A stretch of 64,000 nt of DNA. It comes from Macrolepiota albuminosa (Eukaryota > Basidiomycota > Agaricomycetes > Agaricales > Agaricaceae). The notes below the pieces were generated by a model. It was not told the DNA's origin. It did no database searches and worked only from the letters and a program-made list of their open reading frames with translations. Location: the NCBI GenBank assembly GCA_027475525.1, contig JAMWFC010000056.1:310001-374000 (forward strand), given 5' to 3'. Of the stretch, positions 45,701-54,185 are shown one piece after another. Both the position numbers and the translations under genes were made by a program. Numbering within the stretch: the first letter of the stretch is position 1; the number at the start of each line of letters is the position of its first letter.

Positions 45701-47255
45701 GGTTAAGGGCATGTGTGCGATGGGCAAAATTCTTGACGAATATCCTGAGAATGCCTATGGTACCAAGAAAGGCGCGAACTTCAGATAAGTCGCGGCAAGG
45801 ACCCCATCACTCCAAGAGTGCTAAGCAAGACTCATCGGGAACGCGTCTACCAGGAGTGCAGATGTGACCAAGTATTTTGAACCTTGGCGCACAAAGGAGA
45901 AGCTTGTGGCCGCTAAAGGTTCCACCACTATACTTCATATGTTGGAGAACTCAGTTGAGTAGCTGGAAAAATTCCCATAATGCTAAGCAAATGTTGGGGT
46001 TCTCAGGATGGGTCGCTGGTAAGCTGTTTATGAGTCGCCAGTCTTTGGGGCCTTTGACGCCAATGTCATCAATGAAGCTAAGGACACTATGCGGTATCTC
46101 CGGTTGGAGGATGAATGTGATGTCGTCATGGAATATGGGGACTGAGTTTGTCCAACCCATCAGCAAAGTAACTAGACGCAACGCGCCAAACGGAGTTTGG
46201 AAAGTGGTAAGGTCTCGGGAAGACGGGTGTATCAGGCGTTCATCGTAGCCAACGTAGAGGTCAAGTGTGGTGCCACAAATATGCCCAGCAAAGAACTCGG
46301 CAACATGGTCAGGGAAAGGCGGTACGCCAGAGTGCCGTATGGTGACTCTATTCAGCGGTTCAAGACTGTGGACTATGTAGGGATTGCCATTCTTTTTGAG
46401 GACACAGAACCATCTGGAGCGGTAAGAACTGTTTGAGGGCTTGTAGATGCCAGCCTTTATCTTGGTCCTAATAATTTGGCAGACCTCGGCTTCGATTTCA
46501 GGCGGTAAAGGTCGGTTGTGCTTAGTCCACGGCACGTGAGGAATGGTCGGGATTACAACAGGCGGAAAGAAGTCTGTATGCAGACTACCGCGTTCTGAGT
46601 CCTCCCAGGCGAAGGCTTTATCTTGCTTAGCAACGAGATCGGTAAGGACTTTCAACTCATCTTTGGTCAAAAATCCTGTGTCATGCTCCTTCGCGAATTG
46701 TTGTTGGCGCTCCGCGGTAAAACGTCCTGTGGGCTGAAAGGGTGGCGGATTCGGTGATAAGGCTGGCATGGCGGCAAGAGGGTCGCCAATGATCTGGCGC
46801 TTGATTCGAAATGTCTCAGGGGAGTGCGTAGCGACGGGTTTTGTTTTAAGCGCAACTGGCTTATATTTCTTTTTGACTTGAACCCCTTTCCTTTTGGGAG
46901 CGTTAGCTTGGTTATATACAGAAGTGGAAAGGGGAACTGTAGCCTGAGGGGTGGCAAGTCCAAGAACGGCAGGAGACAAGGCTCTGGGAAGGGTAGTGAG
47001 ATATGTATCGGTAGACGCAATATTTTGAAAAGATTCGGAAGCGGTAAGGTACAAGTACGCTAGAGCGGGGTCGGTAATGTTTGGGTTTTTCTGGGAAAGC
47101 TCAGCGTCGGTAGCGGATAAAGTAGTTAAAACGTCATCATCAAGAAAAACGGTAGACACAACATTTACAAGACCAGTTGAATGGTCATATTCCAGCATTA
47201 GCGCCACATCTCCGTGATCGTCGCCAATCACCTCCTCGATGGTTTGTGAAAACAC
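42592..47255 (-). pseudogene. Gypsy pol: RT, RNase H, integrase (decayed)
   Basis: Read leftwards. The RT occupies 47255-45951 (HTDFFPPVVIPTIPHVPW, FCVLKKNGNPYIVHSLEPLN, FQTPFGALRLVTLLMGWTN, active site SFIDDIGVKG). After a TGA at 45951-45953 the frame continues in pieces with further TGAs to RNase H (45569-45201, KLELYGLFKAFRSLKMYL, VEVDARYIKG). An H2C2 zinc finger follows (44678-44400, HDKLGHRGLYATRASL, CHLCQIQQTC), then the integrase core (44396-43953, VMDNGAPIIKAL, TNGLVERPHF). The core is cut by a solo LTR. The C-terminal integrase domain resumes at 42900 (LRGALVLMRNSKIETSYNKK, YLGPLVVI). A frameshift separates it from gag-protease near 47250. Several TGAs lie where relatives would have Arg (CGA). 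Confidence 0.9.
42921..43848 (-). repeat. Solo LTR inside gypsy integrase gene
   Basis: 928 bp, the same length as the 5' LTR at 49911-50838 and similar throughout. It splits the integrase reading between the core and the C-terminal domain. Flanks are GCGC (42917-42920) and GCAC (43849-43852), a 4-base target copy with one transition. No internal element remains, so it is the scar of LTR-LTR recombination. Confidence 0.93.
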
Positions 47256-47419
47256 CGGTGGGGAGGCTCATTGGCGTGTTGGTCGGTAAATTCCGGGGGC
47301 TTAGCGTGGGCGCCTTTTTGTTGTCCCCTAGGGAACGTTGGCACCATTTGTCGGATTCCAGAATTGGGGTTGCTAATTGTTAAGATTGTTTCGTCGTCAG
47401 TAACCGTCTTGACAACTGA

Positions 47420-49528
47420 TCACACCAAGACGTCGAAGGGTCTGCCGAGAAGTAAATCGTATGCCAGTGATCGCAAAATGTGTATCTGAAGGTAAAAAGT
47501 GATGTCGCCAAGGGTGCAGGGCACATTCTTGGCGAGGCCTAGGGATCTGTCCACCGTACCGTTAGCACTCTGCATGTTTAGTATCACTGTAGGGTCATAA
47601 ATGAGACCCAAATCGTTAGCGACTTCAGCTGCCATAGAAATAATTTGAGACCCACTGTTCACAATCGCCTCCACCTTGTGCTTGTTGTCTACGGTTAGCA
47701 CAACTGAGCAAATAGCGTGTGATTCTTGAGCGACGGTAAGAATTGCCAGGTCTTCTCCATGGTCTACTGACCTAAGATAGGTCTCTACTGGGTCCACAGA
47801 GGTGGCGTTAGCAATAGTGTCAGCAGTAGAGTCTTCAGCGTCCAGAGAGTCAACGGTAATGGAAAAACTGGGAAGCGCGTCATCCAGGTCCTTGACCTCG
47901 GCGACGGTTGTCGCCAAGGGACGTTGAGGAGTGACTGCTGTCTTGACTTGGTTGTGGACGTTGGGAGCAATACTGCAAAGTTCTTCTACTGATAAGGTAA
48001 CAGCGGTTTTCATGATGCGACTGAAGACGTGGTTTGATTTTTCTATGTCAAAAATTGGCGCGGTAGGTCGGTAGCCACCCTCAGGATGTTTCTCAGGAGC
48101 GGCAAAATTTCGTTGTGCAGGAGCATGATAACAGTCGGGAATCCCTGAGTAGGGATGTAAAGGCGGCAAAGGCGGTTCAGGAGCGGTGGCGGACGATGAT
48201 GGTTCTGGAGTGGTGACTGGCGGTGTGGCAGGAGCAGGAGTCGGTAACTTGCTAGCGGGAGGCATTGGCTTATATCCTTTGAGAGGTTGTTTGGGCTGCT
48301 TAACTTCAACCCCATCAAAAACCTGGTTCTTCAGCAAATCCAATTCCTGTTGTAGCTTAGTGATTCGCTTTTCCTGCGAGAAGGTAGGGCGGTCGCCAAC
48401 GCTGTCGAAGTGTAAGACCTCGTGAATCATTTGCTGTTGGGTCGCCTGTTCAGGGTCAGGGTTGGCGTTGCCGGAAAGCGTGCCGGTAACGATTTGTCCT
48501 GGGTTGCGCCTATGCCATTCATCAACTCGTTCCTGGAAGGACTTCTTGTCTGGGTAGTTGGGAATAGTGGTGCCAGTAGTAAGAACTATCTTGCCGTCGA
48601 TAGCCCTTCGAATTCTCCCTTGCCAAATGTAATTTTCGAGGGTAGCGCAGCGTCCTCTAGTCATGGTGTGGCCAATTTCCCCGCAAAAGTGGCAAAGGCC
48701 TGGTGCAGGTACATTGGTGGGTCGGTTAGCAGTCAGGTTGGTTGTGATCATGGTTTCAATACGTGTCATGGCAGAAGCAACAGCGGCGGTAATGGCAGCA
48801 TTGAGCTCCTCTTTCTTAACAAAGTCGGTAGTAGGAGGCGGGATGAGAATAATACTGTTGGTTCGCTCAGGGGGTGGGCTCGTCCTAGCGCGTTGTATAC
48901 CAACGCCAGTGTCTGTTCCCTTGAGAACCCATTTACCGGCTTCAAAGACGTCGGCAACGTTATATGGCTCGTCCAGGTGATGGGCCTGATGAACTATTTC
49001 TAGGCGATGAGCAATGCAAGTCCAAAGCGAAGTTGGGATGCCTTGTTGGAATAGGCGATGTTCCTCGTTAATATAGAGCTTGCCGTTCTGCAGAAGCCAC
49101 CTAGCAATTTTCTGGAACTCGCGGTAATATGTAGAGAACATGCCAAGCGAGGAAGTGCCATTGTCAAATGATTCCTGAACTAATTTCTGCAACTTGTTTA
49201 CCGTGTATCGGGTAGCCTCCTCAGCGCCAGAGTACAACTGAATCACTGCCGTCTTCCAGCCTTTATACGAAGCGCCTTGGGCTGGAACTGGTGGGGTGGC
49301 AGGCACAAAAGCAGCAAACTCGGCAAGACCTGTCCATGTCTCTGCCGTGTCATATGACACATACCTTGCCACGTACTCCTTCATCTGTGTGTGGTCGGTA
49401 ATTCCACAATCCCTGAATAAATACTCTAATTTCTTGAAATACTGGGAGAGCTCCCGTGGCTTGGACTTGTCCCATTTTGGTGCTGAGAAGTGATTGTGTG
49501 GCGGCATATGCTGAACTTGTTGTTCCAT
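47420..49528 (-). CDS. Gypsy gag and protease
   Basis: Frame of 702 codons. The capsid region has SAPKWDKSKPRELSQYFKKL and ETWTGLAEF-type segments, with the zinc knuckle LCHFCGEIGHTMTRGRC near residue 280 and a Pro-rich linker. A retropepsin-like domain (AIVNSGSQIISM ... YDLLLGRPFD) closes the frame. The catalytic DSG of retropepsins reads NSG, so this protease should be inactive. The frame ends at a TGA (47420-47422) where the open reading of the same frame continues (SVVKTVTDDETILTI), which suggests a former CGA codon. Gag itself is uninterrupted. Confidence 0.88.
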   Translation of the reverse strand: MEQQVQHMPPHNHFSAPKWDKSKPRELSQYFKKLEYLFRDCGITDHTQMKEYVARYVSYDTAETWTGLAEFAAFVPATPPVPAQGASYKGWKTAVIQLYSGAEEATRYTVNKLQKLVQESFDNGTSSLGMFSTYYREFQKIARWLLQNGKLYINEEHRLFQQGIPTSLWTCIAHRLEIVHQAHHLDEPYNVADVFEAGKWVLKGTDTGVGIQRARTSPPPERTNSIILIPPPTTDFVKKEELNAAITAAVASAMTRIETMITTNLTANRPTNVPAPGLCHFCGEIGHTMTRGRCATLENYIWQGRIRRAIDGKIVLTTGTTIPNYPDKKSFQERVDEWHRRNPGQIVTGTLSGNANPDPEQATQQQMIHEVLHFDSVGDRPTFSQEKRITKLQQELDLLKNQVFDGVEVKQPKQPLKGYKPMPPASKLPTPAPATPPVTTPEPSSSATAPEPPLPPLHPYSGIPDCYHAPAQRNFAAPEKHPEGGYRPTAPIFDIEKSNHVFSRIMKTAVTLSVEELCSIAPNVHNQVKTAVTPQRPLATTVAEVKDLDDALPSFSITVDSLDAEDSTADTIANATSVDPVETYLRSVDHGEDLAILTVAQESHAICSVVLTVDNKHKVEAIVNSGSQIISMAAEVANDLGLIYDPTVILNMQSANGTVDRSLGLAKNVPCTLGDITFYLQIHILRSLAYDLLLGRPFDVLV

Positions 49529-49892
49529 GGCGACGGTGGGACCAAGTTCGGTTAGCGGTTGTGGGGAAGGGGTTCTAGGTATTGGCGACGGGGTAAGCGA
49601 AATGACGAGTTGTGAAAGAGGTGTTAATGGAGTGATGGGGTAACTGGTTGTGGTATGGCAAGTGGCGACACTAAGAGGTCGTCAGCGCTAAAGTCGAGAG
49701 AACGCGGGAAGAGATCAGGAAATTCGTCTACAGTGGCGTTCTGTAGTTCCTGTGCAAGAGAGAGACCCGGTAAGGCACCAGGTGGTTGTGGGGTTGATGG
49801 ATGGGAAGGAGCTATGCCTTCTGCCGACTGCTCTAGCAGGCAGCGCCTACACTGGAGACGGGTTTCTGGCGGAATTCTGCCCTAGAGATCCC

Positions 49893-49910
49893 TCACGGTG
49901 GGCTCCAATT
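49893..49910 (-). promoter_or_regulatory. Gypsy primer binding site
   Basis: On the minus strand TGGAGCCCACCGTGAGGG lies 2 bases inside the 5' LTR. It starts with TGG, as expected for pairing with a tRNA 3' CCA end. Which tRNA it matches could not be decided here. Confidence 0.7.
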
Positions 49911-50838
49911 TGATGACGCCCAAAGTTTGGTCAGTAACAAATATAACAATAGTGTTACCGTACCAAAAGCTTGCGTTGGGCGTGCTATAAGTGATGTGAG
50001 GAGTCCTGGGCAGGTCCCAGAGAACGTGCCTGTGAAAATGGGGAAAAGTCGGTAAGGGAGTCAGCAAGTGTAAAGCGCTAAGGTAAAGCGCCTATGAAAG
50101 AAGCGGTAAGTGCACATGGCAATGTCAACGGCAAGAACACAGTAAGCTTAGCAAAGTCTAAGCATCGTAAATGCCTGCCATAGCTGCAAGGCGCGAATAG
50201 GTCGAGGGCTAGCGATAGTTTGCAACTGCCAACGAGTTCAACGTTGCGGACCGTAAATGAGATCTTGAGCGTAAGGGAGACTGACGAAAGAGGAGCAGGA
50301 AACTCTGGTCTGTTGTTCAATTTACAAGTCGGTAAGTACTTTTATACTACAATGAGTTCACCGTCGCCAATGACCAACCATTGCCAAAGTGCGGTAAACT
50401 GGAAAATTTCATAGGGGTAGCTCCAACGGTTTCAGATCCCTACCGTCTATTCGAGACCCTTAGCGACGCCAGGTGGCAGATTGCAACGCTAAATCATCAA
50501 TCCATCACCCTTCTATCTGTCAGAACACCTAAGCAATGTCAGGCGCCAAATCAAGACGCTAAGCCATGTCAGACGCCAAAGTCAAATGCCAAGCTGTCCG
50601 TCAGTTTTTGATAGATCATCAGGCTTCTCCCTAAGCGCTGCCATCAGTGACTGATGCCATCTGTCAGTTGTCATTCTTGCTGCCGTCGGCACTATCATTG
50701 ATCGGATCTGCTTCTTGCCATGTGCGGCCATCAAATATCGCCAAAATTGGATAATTAGCGCGCGCTAAAGTATCCTGAGCCTGTGCCATGTTGCCGTAGC
50801 CTGCCATTGATGCGCTGATCCTGTATGGGGTCCTATCA
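49911..50838 (-). repeat. Gypsy 5' LTR
   Basis: 928 bp, TGATGACGCCC to GGGGTCCTATCA on the plus strand. It is the best-preserved LTR of the element and adjoins the primer site on its left. Confidence 0.94.
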
Positions 50839-50842
50839 ATGG

Positions 50843-51052
50843 ACACTCAGATTTCATGGCATCAGGGTGGGGTCAGTCTTAGAGTACCTGCTCCGGGGTC
50901 TTCCTCTAGACATCGTCAAGAACATCGGACACTGGAGCAGCGATGCCTTTGCGCTGTATCTCCGCAAGCATGCACTGGTGCTGGCACCATACATGCAGGA
51001 GTGTCCAGCCCTTGAGAAGTTCACACACATAACACTGCTGCCCATACGCTAG
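50843..51052 (+). pseudogene. Tyrosine recombinase, C-terminal part (split)
   Basis: Continues the frame broken at 37512. It carries the catalytic HxxR in FHGIRVGSVLEYLLRG, then NIGHWSSDAFALYLRKH with the GHW histidine/tryptophan and the tyrosine nucleophile, and ends LLPIR before TAG at 51050-51052. With the N-terminal half the full R...HxxR...H/W...Y set is present, so the enzyme was intact until the gypsy insertion. Confidence 0.92.
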
Positions 51053-52065
51053 GTGAGTACAGCTCCTTTTATAGGGGGTCCGCGTTTCACACAACGCGTC
51101 GCGGAGCTCCTAATATTAGGGAATTGCAGCTCACCTCGGACCCCCCGCAGATTCGATGTTTCGAGCGGAGGAACCTGCGGTTCCTTGCCCCCCCAAAAAA
51201 AAGCAACAGCCACAACAAAGTGTTTATTAGAATACATACGCTGAAATACAATTCGTATCAAAGGAGATGGGCTGCTGCAACGCACGGCGAGACCGAGGTC
51301 TACGGGTTGTCGGAAAGGTGACGCTGTGTGGACGTGGCAGTGTCAGCGTGACATTGTCAGCGTGACGTGCCAGCACGACATTCGAGGGTACGGTAATTTA
51401 TGAGTAAATGAATAGAATTCGTCCCCGTTTATGTAGACGTCAGTATCAAAACTGCATAGATTGATGTCCGTAACCATAATATATAAAAAAAAATGCATAA
51501 ATGTATCAAAAAAAAATGTCATAATTTTGAAAAACCATTCTTCAGTTCTCATCGTCATCCCTGTAGGCGTAGAACGTGTTTGCATCGACACGGCCACCGT
51601 ACAGGAATAGATACATCCCTGTGCGACACGGCCTCGCGTTTGTAGCCTGTAAATGGGTTGATTCGACCAATCATAGCGAAAAAAATGCAACGAACCTGTC
51701 CATTGTAACAATTGGGTGCTTTCCTCCCCATAACTCCCTTGCAGCGCTTCAATGAGCCAACAACGTACACGTACGCACACCTGACCGTTTATCAGGCATT
51801 CAGAGCAAAAAAGAAGGCACAAGGCCACTTACTTCATGCCTTGAACCACACCAGTCACTCTGCCTCCCCTTTTTCCGATTTTACGCGACGGATCGCCGTC
51901 GACGGTTCGGGAAACCGCATGCGATGATTCATCGAAAGTCGAAGAGCAATTCATGGACGTTGTGAGGTCAAAAATAACGTCGAATAAAGCGTTCACGGCT
52001 GGGCAACGTCTGGGATGCTGTGACGATCCCAATGCATCGAATCATGCGTGACGGTCATGAATACC
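51053..52065. other. YR element 3' end and unassigned DNA
   Basis: Holds inverted repeats near the YR element's right end: GGGGGTCCG (about 51078) with CGGACCCCC (about 51138), and GGAACCTGCGGTTCC near 51170. After about 51340 an AT-rich stretch with A-tracts and a minus-strand frame (51828-51343) shows no recognised domain. Confidence 0.5.
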
Positions 52066-52480
52066 CTACCTGCGCCTCAACATCGCTCCCGTTGGCCTTT
52101 AAATGGCCAACGTTGTCCTCCTTCGTCATCCTTGATGTCCCTGTACGTGGGTTAGATACATTGTGCCCTGCCTGCACCTCAATGTCGCTTCCGTTGGCCT
52201 TAAAACAGCCAACGTCGGCCCTCTTTGTCGTCTTTGATGCCTCCGCACGCGGTTTGATGGTCACCAATACCTACCTGCGCCTCAACGTCGCTCCCGTTGG
52301 CCTTTAAACGGCCAACGTTGTCCCCCTTCATCATTTTTGATGTCCCTGTACGTGGGTTAGATACATTGTGCCCTGCCTGCACCTCGACGTCGCTTCCGTT
52401 GGCCTTAAAACAGCCAACGTCAGCCCTCTTTGTCCTCTTTGATGCCTCTGCACGCGGTTTGGAATATATTCGGCACGCCC
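52066..52480. repeat. Tandem repeat of about 205 bp with palindromic cores
   Basis: Two units of about 205 bp start at 52066 and 52271. Each is two related halves of about 102 bp. Every half contains the inverted repeat CGTTGGCC / GGCCAACG (or GTTGGCC/ GCCAAC with TAAAACA) around an AT spacer such as TTTAAA. A diverged third piece lies near 52550-52650 (CTCCCGTTGGCTGATATTAG). Confidence 0.9.
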
Positions 52481-52757
52481 TATAATATAAATCATGAGGT
52501 CGGGACGCGGTTTACAAGTATGACGCGATGATTGATCACATAAAACCCACCCCCGCATCATCATCGCTCCCGTTGGCTGATATTAGCCCTCGCGTGGTCC
52601 TTGGAGCATCTGCACGCGGGTTTGAACTTGTATGCACGTCCTATTATCGAAATAATGTGTTCGGAGCATAGCTAACAAGTCTTACGCAGCATTTTATCCC
52701 AAATACGTCGCCTACGCATCAGCATTGCTGAAGTCCCGTGGCAAGAGCACGAAGGCA

Positions 52758-53700
52758 CTAACCATGTAATATAAAACCATGATGGTCTCTTTGTCCAGCA
52801 CGTCGACAAGCTGCGAGCCATAAGCCATAACGAACCTGTTCCAGACCGTCTACATCTTCATTGCCGACAGGGGCGCGAGAGTGGATATTATCGGAAAAGG
52901 ATATTGAAGGCGTGGGATGAGGACTAGCGGGATACCGTGATGACATACAGACATCGTCATTAGTACCGAATACATTCATCGTGTTCCTAATATTTTCTGC
53001 GTCTCCGGTTGGGTTATATCCAGGTACGATGAGATCGGCTGAGGTAAAAATATTAGGAACATTTGTTCCCAGATACCATGAAGCTTGAGCGTGAGGATGG
53101 ACGCCGAAGGTATGGATGGGATAATGCAAAGCAGTCAATTCTACAAGCTCTATCACAGATTTAGCACCAATAGGATGGTCCTGGCCATACCCAAGTTTTA
53201 TGCGCGGATGAACAAAGGTACCGCCTGAGAAATCCAGAGACCTTTAGAGTGATTGGTGAGAATTATATGTTGGCAAAGAAGGACAGACAGTCTTTTGCAT
53301 CCCTGGCTGCGTTTAAATGACGTGGCGTCCAGTGACCATGCACAGGAATAACCATTAAGTAGTTAACAAATTTGACTGGCTTACGTTAACGCCGATGCAG
53401 TGTGAGCACAACGGTTAATGATGTTCTGCCCTGCTGAGTCCTGTAACAGAAATAGAAACGGTGACTCCGATTCCTTGATATCTAGCAGGATAATGAATAA
53501 TTCATAGATGTTCGTTATTAAAGAAAAAGTAATGGACAACTTCGTACCTGTGTCAATATCAAATCGGGGCTTTTCATTTTTTCGCCTGAATTGTGAGAGG
53601 AAGGGAAAGTGAGCAAGTTTTTATGCTTTACATTCTTCTCCTGTGTTTGAGACGTAGGATATTCAATCGCCAATTCCAAAGCTTATAATCAGCTGTGATC
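52758..53700 (-). CDS. Unrecognised multi-exon gene
   Basis: The minus strand has open, apparently spliced pieces. One near 53690-53550 ends ILTQ at a GTACGA donor, and the next (53444-53397) reads DSAGQNIINRCAHTASALT. A final long exon from about 53220 to 52758 reads GTFVHPRIKLGYGQDHPIGA, then FGVHPHAQASWYLGTNVP and ends GFILHG. The join of the last two exons does not work in phase as I see it, so an exon is missing or the gene is damaged. No family was recognised; the start is uncertain. Confidence 0.4.
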
Positions 53701-54185
53701 CAACGATGTCAATGCTGTCAAACCTAGAAAGAACTAATAAGAACAAACTGCCCCGTAGTCCTGGAGACACATAGTCTTTTGTCTATATGCCGACTTTATC
53801 CACATTTGCATTTGGCTGCATATGACCCGCCAGTGTGACTATATGACGTTTTCAGAACATATAGCCGTGCGGATGAGAGGAGACATACCTAGCACTTTGA
53901 ATGTCGACAACGCATGCTTGAGCGACTCCTATGAGAGCGGATGCTGACAATGAAACTGCTCGTGGGTGCATGGGGATTGCCGCAGATCTGTCAGGTCACG
54001 TTATATAAAGTCTTCCCATGCTCTATTCTAGAATAAACTGCTGGTTCCAGAACTGGTTACATCAGAAAGTGCCAAACGTGGCGGTCTCGGCTCCTGCAAC
54101 AGCTGACAAATAGTTGTGTATGTTTATTATTATTGTATGATTTGTATTTGATTGACCCATCTGTTCTTGTTCTGCAATTGTCACC
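53701..54185. other. Divergent intergenic region
   Basis: About 480 bases between the unrecognised minus-strand gene and the JmjC-like gene. No coding signal or RNA gene was recognised. Confidence 0.45.

Larger units (their letters stand above)
37513..50838 (-). mobile_element. Ty3/gypsy LTR element, minus orientation
   Basis: 13,326 bp. In element orientation the 5' LTR is 50838-49911, then the primer site, gag (49528-47420), pol (47255-42592) and an antisense gene, and a purine tract precedes the 3' LTR (39495-37513). The flanking 4-base target copies are ACGG (37509-37512) and ATGG (50839-50842). Domain order RT-RNase H-integrase marks it as Ty3/gypsy. It has two later LTR insertions inside it: a solo LTR in the integrase gene and another in the 3' LTR. 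Gag-pol carries stops and frameshifts, so it is no longer autonomous. Confidence 0.94.
32647..51340 (+). mobile_element. DIRS-like tyrosine-recombinase retroelement, interrupted
   Basis: Gene order gag-like, zinc-finger frame, RT-RNase H and tyrosine recombinase (all +) identifies a fungal YR retroelement. The left edge is set by the loss of phytase homology at 32647; the right edge is only approximate, after the inverted repeats near 51080-51210. A 13.3-kb gypsy element (37513-50838) sits inside the recombinase gene. There is no LTR or integrase of its own. The RT frame has two in-frame stops, so the copy is dead even without the gypsy insertion. Confidence 0.82.
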
